DNA of 64,000 nucleotides from contig JAKJHU010000158.1 of assembly GCA_022316685.1 (NCBI GenBank), positions 285,493 through 349,492 on the forward strand, in the 5' to 3' direction. The stretch's first letter is position 1. The number at the start of each line of letters is the position of its first letter. The DNA is from Progne subis subis. Its lineage: Eukaryota > Chordata > Aves > Passeriformes > Hirundinidae. The notes beneath the pieces are model-generated. The model was given only the letters and a program-made list of their open reading frames with translations, was not told the origin of the DNA and searched no databases. The translations under genes and the position numbers were made by a program. Below, one piece after another: positions 51,659 through 64,000 of the stretch.

Positions 51659-52250
51659 TGATGTTTATTTTTTAGATGTTTATTGTTGTTAGTTGTTTAC
51701 TATTGTTAGATACTTGTCTGTTATTGAATACCTATTATTAGCAGATATTTAGAATAGAGACTTGACAAGGAAAAGGCCTCGCCAAGCCTCTGAAGGGGGG
51801 AAATGACACCTTGAGTTTTATCTCTGCTGTGTTTCAGGTTCTGTGGTGCCCAGGGTGCAGCTCTGAGCTCACACTCAGCTCTGCACACAGCAGGGACACA
51901 AAACAAATCCTGTTCCACATGGACAACGTAACAAGTTTTCAGGCCCAAAAGCACAAACAATGCTGAAGAGAGAAAACAAGAAGGATGGGACTGGATAACC
52001 TGGAGCTGTAACTGTACAATTAAACCTTAATATGCAAATAGACCAAAACTTATAAAAGTGTGAGACCTCGTGACCGTTTTGTCCATTTTGTGCCCGTTTT
52101 GGTTCCACCTTGGGTGCAGCCCTGGCCAGGCCCTGTCCTGCCCAAGGTGTACCCTAAAAGCCCTTTTAATAAATCTCTGCTTTATTCTCTGGCTCTGTCC
52201 AGGCTCTGTTCCAGCTCAGCCTTCCCAAGGCACCACCCTGAAGCAAAGCA
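51659..52250 (+). mobile_element. Endogenous retrovirus solo LTR (copy 2)
   Basis: This is the longer of two related LTRs. It begins in a T-rich stretch near 51659 and carries TATAAAAGTGTGAGACCTCG at about 52050, GGCCAGGCCCTGTCCTGCCC and AATAAA near 52170. The homology with copy 1 ends around CCCAAGGCA at 52232. A 10-base direct repeat, GCTGACACAA, flanks it at 51648-51657 and 52252-52261, which might be a target-site duplication, though that is longer than usual for this class. The exact edges are uncertain. There is no internal coding region, so it is a solo LTR, antisense to RERE. Confidence 0.72.
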
Positions 52251-54855
52251 GGCTGACACAATCACACAGATGCTGGACTCAGGATTAGGGCTGCACAAGC
52301 AAACTCACTGCAAATCTGCAGTGGCTTTTGGCATTTTTCTGTGCCTGGGGGTTCTGGCCGTTTTTCCCTGGCAGTTGCTCATTGTGCCTGCACCAAACCC
52401 CAGCAAAGCAGCTGCTTCTGTCCTTCTGCTCCAGCAGAGACACAGGAGCAGCAGCACGGGCTGGAGGGCAGAAGTGCCTTTGATAGGAGTTCACTGCTCC
52501 TTCCGTGGGGAATTCATCCCAGGAAAAAGCCATGTAAGCTAAAAGCACAGCAGCTGAGTGGGAGAATAGCCCCCGTCCATTATTTGCTCAATGCAAGCTA
52601 AAAAACTCGAAGAAAAACATTAACTTCACTGCAGCTGCACGCTAAGACCTTCCTGTTGTTATTTTTTAACTCCAGCCTCAGGATATGGCCATTTCTCCAA
52701 GTAAGTTTATTACGTGCACTCTGGGGTCACTTTCTTTATCTCCACCCACTCTGCTATCCGACTTGCAAGGTCTTTTTTATCTTAAATTGTTTAGAGATCA
52801 AACATGAGCCAAAAATGTATTTGCAGAGTTACTCACTGAAGTCTCCTATTCTCTGCTTTGTAACAGATACTGACAACTTCCCATTGCAATCAAATGTTGA
52901 TTTTTCCGGTTAAAATGCTCAGGTCTCTAACGATGAGGAAATGAGAATCTCCCACCAGAGATTTTGGAGAAATCCAGCAGGCACAATTTAACCTTTAACT
53001 TTATCTAATAATCTGAAGTGCAGAAGTTTATAATCATTATTTTCAACTGATCATTACCCCATATTCATCTGGTTTGGGTTGTTGGTTTTTTTTCCCCCAG
53101 CATTTTAAATCTAGTTCAAATTAAAGTTTTAACCTTTTTTACAGCCACAAAACCCTTCTGACACTCCAATCCCAGCCTGGAGAGGAAGATATTGCTACTC
53201 CCACAAGTTACCTGCTCCACAGAGTTATTTTGTCTGCACACCTGCAAACCCCTGGCAGAGCCAAAGGCACATATAGCACCGCTCTGCACACTAAGTACTT
53301 AAACCTCTTAACCAGAATTAAAGAGTCAGGTTTTAAAGATAATGTGAAAGCAAGTCCACCAAAAATGCTACGAGACTGTAACGGGAAGGCATCTAAGAAT
53401 GCAGGGCAACTACAAGTATGGAGAAGAGCTCCTTTTTCTTATTTAAGCTAGACAGATCAATCTTTTAACAAGATTTGTTTGGTCATGTGTTGCCAGTCTT
53501 AATAAACACAACAGGACCATTCTTCTGTAAGCTTTTAGTCTCATATTGCCAGATAAAAAGGCACTGTTTTCAGCAAATGCCAGATTAAAGGAACCATGTG
53601 CTGCCACTGCTAGAGTTCCTGCCACGGAGCTTTTCTAATTTTGATGTCAAGGAAGAATTTTAACTCAGTTTAAATGCAAGGGATTAAAACCAAAAATAAA
53701 AAAAATTTTAAAAAAATTTAAAAAATGAAAGTAACAGAGAAAACAGCCCACAAAGGTTTCCCCATACATTTAGAAGGTTTTAGGAAAAGCTTTGGGACGA
53801 TTTGTAAAAAATAACCCCGATAAGTCAAACATGAAGGGAAGGAAATCTCAGCTGCCACAGAGAGAGGAAGAGCTGGACCCCAGGAACCCAGGAGCTGTGG
53901 CTCAGCCCCTCAGCCCCTCAGTTTCCACAGAGCCCACAGGGACTCCCAGCTCCCAGATAAAGCTCATTAACCCAGGGGAGCCACACACCTTTAACCTTCA
54001 GCTTTCAGGAGAGACTGGGAACATCCGTCATCAACTTTCTCCCACATTCTTTCCCTATCGCCTGCTTGCCATGGAAAATGTGAGCTGCAGATATTCAGAG
54101 GGACCAAGTATATGAAGAGCTCATGCAGGACATCCCCCAGAATATTCTCCACTCCCAGGGTCCATCCATCATCTCCGAGCGCCAGGCACTGTGCTCCTGA
54201 CAACAACACATCCAGCAGCTGCAGGCTGAGCCCAAATTCAGAGACACCAGCAGGGGATGGGAGGGAAAAAAAAACCAGAAAAGGGGAAAAAAACAAGAAA
54301 AAACAAAAATGGAGTCAAGCAAGAGTTTTACCCTACTACTCTTGGACAATTTTTCACTGTTGGGGTGAGATTTTACCAAAGATACTCGCCCCAACTTTGA
54401 AAATCCAGATCCTGCTGTGTTACCGACAGAATTTTCCAACTAACCACCACACACAGAGCCCAAACACAGATCTCTCCCTGCCAGGAGTACACAGACACAC
54501 TAAACTTTTTCCCCATAACATTCATGCTCCAGTCAGTAAAAACGTTAATTTTCCTCCTGCACCAGCCAATCCCGCTGGTGCCCCGTGGGTGTTGAAGGGG
54601 TCCCACTGCCAATTCTGGAATGCTGAGGGGACAAGTCTGGGACCCTCCTGGGAAGAAGATTTGCTTAAAGCCTTAAAAAGCTCTTAGGAGCCTCTCCAGT
54701 GATTTATGTGCCTCTTATCAGTTGTCTCCCTTATCTCCTCCCTGGCGTTGGAGTTTCTGACACAAACACAGCCCTGGAGCACTGTGGCCAGCACCGCTCA
54801 CTGGAGTTCCATCTCCACAGCCCACAGCCCGTGGGAGCCCCCTCGAGCCCACGCC

Positions 54856-55012
54856 ATTCGAGCGTGTTTGTCCACTCTGAGCTGGCAATTCGAGCGTGTT
54901 TGTCCACTCTGAGCTGGCAATTCGAGCGTGTTTGTCCACTCTGAGCTGGCAATTCGAGCGTGTTTGTCCACTCTGAGCTGGCAATTCGAGCGTGTTTGTC
55001 CACTCTGAGCTG
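54856..55012. repeat. 32-bp minisatellite, 5 copies
   Basis: Unit ATTCGAGCGTGTTTGTCCAC then TCTGAGCTGGCA, five nearly perfect copies in the region upstream of RERE coding exon 1. Confidence 0.95.
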
Positions 55013-56498
55013 CTCTGTGCCACTCATCCCCAGCAGAGCCGGGGCACGGGAAGAGGCAGCTCTGCTCCATCGGCCCCTCGGAGCGGGGAGGGCACTGCCA
55101 CTCCTCCAGGCACACAATTCCAGGTGTTTCCCATGACAGGCAGTGACCTTTCCTTCCCCCCTGCTATTTACCCGACTCGACCTGAGCAAAGCAAACAGGA
55201 GATCTCACACTTTGGAGCCAGATCTCAGCTCCTGGGCGGGCAGTGCCCCTCATTCCACCCACGCTAACGCAGCCCTGGCTGGGGACGTGGCGGCATCGCT
55301 CGAAATCCGGGTCCAGGGGCTGTGACACACCAGATATGCAGGCTGACAGCTCAGATAAGATCCTAAGTCCCTCTCTTCAACACAACCCGGATGCTACACA
55401 ACTCAAAGGAACACAGGAGGAGCGGCAAAGCAAGATTTCACACGGCAAAAACACCCCTGCATTTATCCAGAGAAAAGTGACAGGTTATTTGCTGTATCCT
55501 CAGTCACATTTCCAAGAGGAAACTGCCAGGGAAATATCAGAAAATCATGAGGATTTTTAAGGATTGGCATAGTAAGGACCCAGGACAGCAAAGTAACATT
55601 TCCCTTTGTGTTATTCTAGCGGGCACAGGGAGGACGAGTAGAACAACTTTCTATTTGTGAGAGGTCAGAAACTCGGTAGGGACTGAGAGCGAAATTCTAC
55701 AAGAGTCAGCTTTGACCACAGAGCAGACTGAAGGGCTGGGGATTAGATTTGGAATGAAGATATCAGCTCCTACCTCCTCCAAAAATGGATGGGCAATTTA
55801 TGCACTGCATCCACAACAGTGACGTGACTACACCTGCTTTTAGACAGTTTTACACACAGGCTCCAATAAAAGTAATGCCATCCCAAATAAGCCACATCGT
55901 CTCTCCACAGTACTTCAAGAGCAGCCACATAAAATCCACACAGTCTTGCGAAGTTTCTGCACTGCCAAAATTAGCAGATAAATTAGCCACACTTTCTATT
56001 CTGTTACTGTAGGGTGAGGAGGGCAGGAACAGCAGGAGCTGCCTGCACACTCACTGTGACACAGGGCTGCTGCTCTGGTCACCACCTGAACGGCCAGCCC
56101 TCCTCCACCGGGCTGTGACACACAGAACATGAGGGCAGCCTCTCCCAAATCCCTTCTCACCCCCATCCCTGGAGCTCCAGGTGCTCTGGAGGTGGCTGCA
56201 GCAGCAGAGAGCAGCCAGGCTGCAGAGGCAGGAGTGCAGCACAGCCCTGCAGCTCCCTGCACTCATCCCTGCCATTAAGTGCCTGCTCAGAGCTCCTCTT
56301 GTCGTTTCAAAAGCTGCTTTAATGGCCTCTGTAGTCATAACACATGGGAGCAAACAGACAATAAATATGAAGCCGTGTATTTACCCTTCTCTGAAGTCAT
56401 TCAGGCTTAATGTAAATGATTACCACAATACAGGGCTGAGTAATGTAGAGCAGTCATCCCATCACACCATTAAAACCCAGAACTTTCAAAAATGACCA

Positions 56499-56544
56499 TA
56501 TAATGTAGGATAATTCCCTCCTATAATGTAGGATAACTCCCCTG
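56499..56544. repeat. Short tandem duplication
   Basis: TATAATGTAGGATAA(T/C)TCCC occurs twice in a row, separated by TCC, a two-copy duplication of about 23 bp. Confidence 0.75.
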
Positions 56545-59500
56545 CTAGGGGAGAACAGACCCACGGGACCTGCAGAAGCTGCTGCTAAAAGAAGAACAAT
56601 TATCTGGGGAACCTGAAGTCATTTGGAGCCATGAAAACATCTGCATTATGAGGTTGCTTAACAACATTTAAAACAGAAAAAAACCATTTAAAAAGTTGAA
56701 GAAAAACTTGTTGCTATACACAGCAGTTTATTTTGAAAAGATAGACAGACTTTGAGAAGCAACAAGGGTATAAACCCTGAAAGCACACATATGGATTTCC
56801 TGACTAGCAAGTCTGTGGCAAAAAAAAAAGAGAAGCCTGTAGTATTGTTACTAAAATAGGTGAAATAAAAACATTCCAAAGTGCTGTAAATTCAGATCTG
56901 GGAAATACCAACAAAGAAATCAAAGCACAAAGAGAAATTCCTGGCACACAGTAACAGCCAAGCTAAGGGCAACAGGAAGGAATCCTTGTGTGGAACAGAA
57001 CCACGTGTCCCGTGGTTTTATGGGATAACTGATTATCAAAGTCACCAGCACATCACAACCTTTGCTGCCTCTAGGTCACTTATTTTAAGACAAAAATGAA
57101 TTGTGCATAATTCTGACCACATTCATTTGTGTGTGTTTATAGAACGAGCACATTGCTGCTTTTCCAAGTGGAACTCGTCTCCAACTGTCTCCCAACTAAT
57201 TCCAGTTTCCACTCTAAATTTTATTTTGGTGCCTCCATCTCTGGAACATGTCTACAAATATCTACCAAACTGTCACTCCCTGCAGGTTTTTAGCTGAGCT
57301 TTTCTCCACTGGGTGTTTCATTTTTTAAATGGCTGAACACTCAGCTGTCCCCTCGCAATCCTTTCATCCTCCAGAAAGCTTCAAACTACACACATTTAAA
57401 TCACCCAAAAGAGAACTAAGATCGGGTTATTTTTGGAAAACCCCTTTGAGCAGGAAAGGCAGAACCTCTGGTCTTCAGCCACATGAGCTGTTTTATTTAA
57501 CTCCAGACACAGTTGTGCATCTGAGCTTCTCAAAAGGGAAGGGTAACTGCAGGGTGGGCTCCCACCACGAGCTGCCTGACCAGACATTCCCAGGGAAACG
57601 TGCCTATAATTAAAGCAATTTCTCCCTAAGGAAAGCAGCATCCTGAGATGTAGAGACTCGCTGTAAGACTAACCAAAGCCGTGCCACTGAAGTGCTCCAT
57701 GAAATTCGCCAACAGCAGAAACAAAGAAATCCCGCTCCTTCAGTCAAAGGGCGGAGGCTGGTACGAGGTTATCAGGACGAGCAAGAGATATTAAGAGGAC
57801 ACTTTTTTCCTTGTCCACTCTTTTAAAACACTTTATGCATAAGCATGAAGACAGATGATATTTCTGTCTGGAGGAACGCCTTTCATTTCAGCCACTGGTC
57901 TCATTTTCTCAGAGGAGCGGCTTATTTCGGTTAATGACAGAGCAGACGTCAGAGTTTCCTTCCCTGGGAGCTGGTGCCGGGCGCAGCAGCGCTGCTGTAA
58001 TCAGGAGATTAAGTGTGCTTATTCACGTGTGAAATGCAGGCCTGAGCCCTGTCTCACATTAGAGCCTGGCTGCAGCCTATTCCTCATCAGCTCCCAATGC
58101 TTAACAACCGAGATGGATTCAATTACACCGCGCTTCCCTTATTGCGCTCCCAGAAAACACTCATAAATACCCAGTATTTAAAGCAGTAAAACCTCGCCGG
58201 CACAAGGGTGACCTTTGATCTTTAATCTCCGGCTGCACGAGCAGGTTCTGCCACGAGGCAGCAGGAAAATGCTTGGGAAAGCAAACAGACAAGATCCTGC
58301 CAAGGAAGAGCAAGCACAAAGCCGTGAGACAAAGGAGTAGCGCTTAAAAATCAGTTTGTCTGCGGCAGTCCCACGCAGGGCTCGTCATCCTCCGGGCTCC
58401 TGCTGAAAGGCTCCAAACACGTGTTAAAGGTATTTGCAAAGAGCGTCTGTGTTTCAAGGGATCATATGAGCTCCTGCGTGACCTTAAGTGAGAGAAACCA
58501 AAGCTGTCAATGTCAGCCTTTGACTTCCAACATATTTTCACCCCAGAGCTGCATCTCACACATCCCAGTGCCCGAGGTGAACTTCCCAAAGAGCCCCCAC
58601 GCTGCCCAGCTCCCAAACTCCACGAACACCACATTTCCCAGGGGCCATCCAATGGATTCTCCCTGCAGACTTTCAGGTTTTTTCCCCCTGAAGTGTCTGG
58701 TTCACTTTTCTGGAAGCCACAGAGGTTCCTTCTAAAAAAAAAAAAAGAACATAATTTCAAAGACAACTGACAAATTCACGTCCTTTGCAGCCGTGTCACT
58801 GCTCCTGGGCAACAACCAACCGAGCTCCTGAGGAGATTTTAAGCACTATTTTTTATAAAAAAGGAGCAGCTCTAAGCTCTCACACATTGGGTATTTTAAT
58901 TCTACAAAATTCTGTTCAAACAGCAAAGTCTCTGCTACAGGAGTGTCCCCATCAGTGCCCAGCTAGCCACAGCCGATGAGCACACCTGAAAGGGGCTGCA
59001 CCGCTGGCCCATCTTCCATGAGAAGAGGGAAAAAAGAATATTAAGAAATGCTCCAAGTGATTAATCTGCTTCTAATCTACACTGAGAGGAAATACTTTAA
59101 CACTGCATGAAATAACTTCTGGCTGTGGTCACGCTTCAGCCATTAATATCATTTCTGCTGGCAGGGCTCTCAGCAGAGGCGCTGAAGCCGAGTGTGACTC
59201 AGGCAGGATCTGCTGTGGCAGCACGAGCTGGATCCCCGGGTTTGGGTCTGATCTTGTAAGCTGCTGAGAACAGGCTGCAGAGCAAGACCTCAAGCCATTA
59301 AGCACAAAATAACCAATGCAAAAAACCACTAAACTGGACATGAAATGTGGCAGCCTCCCTCACGCTGTGCTCCCACCACACCTCATCGCCTGCCACCAGC
59401 GGAATCCAGGACACGGCAGAGGTCCTGGGGCAGCAGTTTGGGTTTGTGGCCTTGTACACACAAAATAAAGTTGAAAACAAAAAAAAAATAAACCCTTCCC

Positions 59501-62500
59501 AGCCTTCACAATGACATGCTAATACTCCATGACATGCAAATGAAGATCACACAAGCCATGTACCATACTGAAAACACCTTGCAAACGGAGGTGATTTTCC
59601 TGAAATGAAGCAATGCGAAGCTCCTGGCTTTACTTTCAAGGTGAAGCTTTAAGGTTAGACACCACTAACAGCTCTGAAACAACATTAAATGTTTAATAAA
59701 GCAACCTGCAGTCTATAGTGGACGAGACAGCAGACTAAGCAGAGCACCATAAACTTTTCAGAGCAGTGTTTGATCCATCTCTGACCAAGCAAAGTCTTTA
59801 TTCCCTTCTTTATTCCCACAATAACAAACTGGGGTTACCATATCTCCTTGTTCTTTCAGATGAAAACCTGTGATCCCTCAGCAACCAAAGGCAGCAAAAC
59901 AAATTACATGATTTATTAGGGATCTGATACACTGAAGTTTTCCTTGTAAAAGCTCAGCTTTGAAGAGTCTTGACTGTGAAGTTTCCATCATTTAGTGCAC
60001 GTGAGCATCCAGCAGCTGAACAAGCAGGAGTGAGAAGGATGTCCTGTCAGGCGGTGTTTTCTGAAACACTAACCTAATCAGGAGCTGACTTAAGAGCTAC
60101 TTTCAAAATACTACACAGGAAAATTCACTAGGTGCCAGTTGCCCAAGCAACTGGGACCTAATTAAATCTAGCCAGCACTTGAGGGATTAGGCTGTTTGCT
60201 CCTGCCGTCCTCCAGCCTCTCCCCTGAGATAACACACACAGCTCTGCTCCGATTTATTACTTGCTGACTGCCTCTCACATATGCTGATCTGGCCTTTGAA
60301 TCAGAATGAACTTTGCTAGAAGTGACATTTCAAAACTGTTTTCAAAGTTATGTACTATTTTTTTTGTTCAAAACATGAAATAAGAAGTAATGTTGAGCAT
60401 TTTAGGATCTAATGGTATTGCTAAGACCAAGAAAAAAGAAACTCTTAGAAGGGTATTTTCTCAAGCTCTCAGCCCAGCAGCCAAGTGAGAAACTTTTCAT
60501 TATTTCCCATTAGTGCTGTGTGTATTATTTCTTTGTCCATTGCTTCCCAGTCAGGGATAACTCCACACATGCTGCTCAGAGTTTAAGAAACAACCTCCCA
60601 TAACAGTCTTTTTGGAGAAGGGGCAAAAAAACCCCACCAAACCAAAACCTCTAGAAAAGAACACATCAAAGCAAAAACCCCAAACAAAGCAAAAACCACA
60701 GCTAGAGTTCTAAGAAAAAAATCCCTATATAAATCCAGACAAAAAAAAAACCCTACCATAACCACTCTCTTCCTCACACATTATGCTCCAAAACCAAAAT
60801 AAACTGAAGTTGTCACGAGCACCATTTAGGCTGGAAGAGGCAGGAAAAGTTTCAACCCTCTCCTAAAGATAACCATGAGGAAGCTTTGATTATTTCTTTT
60901 ATTCCTCATCTCTCCAGGGCTGAAGCACGTTTATTTGCCCAAGAAGAACAGGTAGAACACTTTCAACTCCCATGGAAGGGCTCTCCCAGGAGAGCCACAG
61001 CAACTCCACGCTGCACATCCCAGTGAGGCTTCCACAGAGCAGAAAAAGCCCTCAGAATTTTATTAACCTGACACACAGCGCTTATAATTCATCCCCAGCA
61101 ACTCCCTGCACTTCAACCGAGATGTGCACCGAGCAGAGATTTCCCTGTCAGGAACTCTGTCACGCTCCCGAAATCCTAAACCACTGTGAACTCCCCCACG
61201 AGAGAAGAGAACAAGAGTTATATTTACCTTTGGCATCTCAGATGCCACAGCAAGCCCTCAGAAGAGAAGAACCCGGCCAAAAGCATGGATTCAATCAAGT
61301 TTTGTGCCAAACCAGAACTTTATACAGCAGTCTTTGTTAAAAAAAGCCGAAGTCTAAAGTTCAGCGTGTACATGTTTAGCTGCATTCCAATTTATATTGC
61401 TGACTCCGTGCTCTAAAAATCCACTTTTCCCAACTCCACAGAGTTGTACATCTTCCTAGGGGAAATGCAGCCTCTGACTCCAGGTACCAGTGGACAAACC
61501 TGACACGGCACACCAGGTCCCAACCCTCATAAACTCCAGGGGAACTACCAAGCCCAAGGTAAACCAGGCCTAGATTGATTTAAAATCACAGCTAGATTTA
61601 TGTTTCACATTATCGTAGTCACAAACTACAATAATTCAAACCACAGATCTCATTTTTGCACAAAGACTAAAATCTAGTATTTTTTTAGTCTTAAAACTCC
61701 ACGGGAGCATTTGGTCACGTGCAGCTCGAGTTACAAACTGAGCATCCTGACTGCTTTTTTCCAACCACCACCTTTGCTTATGTCAGGGCAGCACAGAAAC
61801 AGCAGGAGATGAAGTTGTAAAAGCCCAGCTCAGCTGCAGCTCCCCCATCCCTTCAGTTTGACCCAGAACACACTTCAGTCCCTCAGAGCAAAGAGAACAG
61901 ACCCAAGGTGAAATAATGTCAAGATCTGAAAAATCCCACGCAAACAGATGGCATCGTTTGGGTTTTAAATGCTGCTTAGCATTTCCAGCTGCAAGTGGCA
62001 AATACCGAACATGCTCGGAATGTGCAAATGATGAGATCAACACAAAGGGGCCAAAGCAATTTCTGGTGAAGGCAGGCAGAATGCTCAAACAGCCTGCACC
62101 CCGTTTTCACACCCTTGTCATAATTATTTTATTGCACTGGGAAAGGGCGATTGCTTTCCCAACAATCTGATAACCTTGGGCTGCTCTTAACTCTGAAATA
62201 CCAGTTTTAACTACAAGCCCGGGCTGTGGCCCCGGTTTTAAGCCAGTTAAAGCAGTCTGGTGTTAAACACACAGGGAAAATGAGTTCTGTCGCGCATACT
62301 CTCACACATCAGCAGACAAGACACCGAAGAACATTCAATTATTAAGCAGGAACTGCCATATATATATATAAAAAAATCCATTCCCAGCTCTAATCTCAAA
62401 GGAATAGCTTTATTACCAGGAAATGGAAATCTGATTTTTGGCTTCTTTGTTAGATTTCAATAGGAAATGGAGCAAATACAGTGTGTTTTGACTGCTTGGA

Positions 62501-64000
62501 AGAATAAATTCTGTAGGGATCTGTTACTATGTCAAACTCGGGGAAAAAAAGTCCCCAACCTTAAGTGCTTGAATTGTATTGACTCATATCAAGGCTCAGT
62601 CATTTCCACGCTGCCTCGTGATCTCACTGCTCACTGGGGCTGCTTGTGCTCATCAGGCACTGAGCAAATCCAGGAAACTTCTCAGCAGCAAAAACCACAG
62701 CTAGCTGAGTTCCCAGGTTCCCTTTGTGCCTGGGTTAAAAACCTGCTGTGGGCAAGAACAGAAATGCACTTCCCACAGTAAGGTCAGGACACCTTAGACT
62801 GCAGATGCTGCTGGAACACTTACTGCCTACTAGCAAAATTTCAGGTTTTTTTTAAAAAAAAAACCCAAGTAATTTTGGTCTCCGCAAATACACAAAGGAA
62901 ACTTTGCCAAAACCAAGGCATGTTTTTCTTGCTAGTCTCAAGAAAATTCAAATCAGCACTTAAGACAAAATATATTTCATGCACAAAATTGGTGCTACAG
63001 AAGCAGCAATTATCCACACCAAAACTGGCTGCTTTCAGTAAAAGCTTTACCTAATCACAGCTATTTACACTCAGCTCATTAAAAAAAAGGGAAAAATAAG
63101 GAATGAAAAACCTGCAAGTATCAAAACTTTTAGGCCCCAATACTAACACATTGCAGATTTGTTACTTCACATTATATTGTCATCTTATGAAAATGAAAGT
63201 GATATCCATTCACAGAAGACCAATTAAACCAAGTTTTCTTTCAAAATTTGCTATTCCTTCCCAAGAGAAGAGCACAGCTACATTGTTAATGCTGAATTTA
63301 CAGCCTCCACTTTTTCGTTACTTCTGCTAACATTAGAAAATGCCTGAATTCCAAACACCCCAATTACACAAAAAAACATTATGAGAAAATCTACACATCA
63401 CAAATACTATCTATTCCACTAGTAAAACATTTATCCAATTACCAAGCCTTTTCTTGGATAAACTTGACACAAGTGTTTCCTTGGGAAGGCCAGCTTGTTT
63501 TAATCATTTACATTTTTCAACACTGTTTGTTCTCACTTCGTATCCAAAGGTCAGAACTCAAACCACTACCCCAGGCAAACTCTGGAATAAATACTATTTT
63601 TGTCCACTCTTCTGGAAAGAGTTTCACTTCTGCTAAGAAAGCTGAAGTATAAAAACCAGATTTCCCTCTGATTCATTTCAAGATGCCTGACATTGTTTTT
63701 CATGGAGTTGTCCGATAGTGTGTATGTTTATGGTTCCTCTTTATTTATCTGGGAGTGTTACATCATTAAAGGCTTTTCCAGTCTTTAGTAACACAGAAAT
63801 TTGTCCTGTGTTCTGAAATACTGGAGAATCAGCCAAACAAGGAGCAAGGCTAAGCAAGGTCCAGTTGACACGAGTTTGAATGATGCCAGCTGGAATTCCA
63901 GGTCCCCTGGCACAGCCCTCCTTCCCCAGTGCCCCTCCTGACATGGTTTTATACATTTTAATAAAGATTTGCACATTAATCTGCCTGTTAGGGGCTGGTG

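Larger units (their letters stand above)
50555..64000 (-). other. RERE 5' intron or upstream noncoding region
   Basis: This is sequence upstream of the first coding exon. It contains an LTR of an endogenous retrovirus (about 51659-52250), a 32-bp array (54856-55012) and a short 23-bp tandem duplication (56499-56544). In mammals RERE has further 5' noncoding exons, so this is probably intron, but I could not find such an exon here. From 55100 to 64000 nothing else is supportable. Confidence 0.65.

Overview
This is vertebrate nuclear DNA, almost certainly from a bird. It shows spliced exons with long introns, CR1-type LINE 3' ends, solo-LTR-like sequence of an endogenous retrovirus, no bacterial-style gene packing, and many GC-rich minisatellites. 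A songbird is my best guess, but it rests only on recalled similarity of the LTR type and is not proven.

The only protein gene I can support is RERE (arginine-glutamic acid dipeptide repeats protein, atrophin-2), on the minus strand. The window holds its first six coding exons in order of transcription: 50408-50084 (start codon), 40579-40509, 18987-18881, 15753-15657, 12405-12301 and 236-188. All six have GT-AG splice sites and matching phases (1, 0, 1, 2, 2, 0). Together they encode about 251 residues: a charged Lys/Asp/Arg-rich N-terminus, the BAH domain and the first residues of the ELM2 domain. The rest of the gene (ELM2, SANT, GATA finger, atrophin region) lies beyond coordinate 1. Everything else in the window is RERE intron or 5' noncoding sequence.

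Two things stand out. First, the third coding exon (18881-18987) is 107 bp where the reading frame needs 106. One extra base at about 18937-18938 puts a TGA straight after codon 149, so this is either an assembly/base error or a null allele. Second, the introns are packed with tandem arrays: at least twelve minisatellites with units of about 15 to 64 bp, three of which touch or nearly touch splice sites. The 64-bp array (18119-18886) has the real splice donor of coding exon 3 inside its last unit, and the upstream units carry changed copies of that donor. A 50-51-bp array ends 10 bp from the acceptor of coding exon 4. A 36-bp array begins about 70 bp beyond the donor of coding exon 1 and keeps the reading frame open.

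Layout from low to high coordinate: exon 6 (0.2 kb); a CR1 copy (5.8-6.1 kb); a 24-bp array, CpG-rich block and 30-bp array (6.6-8.5 kb); exon 5 (12.3 kb); a 20-bp array (13.2-13.8 kb); exon 4 with its 50-bp array, then an LTR fragment (15.7-16.8 kb); the 64-bp array and exon 3 (18.1-19.0 kb); a CpG-rich, G4-forming 34-bp array (19.9-20.4 kb); arrays at 23.7-24.4, 29.6-29.8, 32.3-32.7 (joined to a CR1) and 37.2-37.8 kb; exon 2 (40.5 kb); the 36-bp array and exon 1 (49.4-50.6 kb); a second LTR (51.7-52.25 kb); a 32-bp array (54.9-55.0 kb); then unremarkable intron to 64 kb. I found no other protein gene, RNA gene or CRISPR array.
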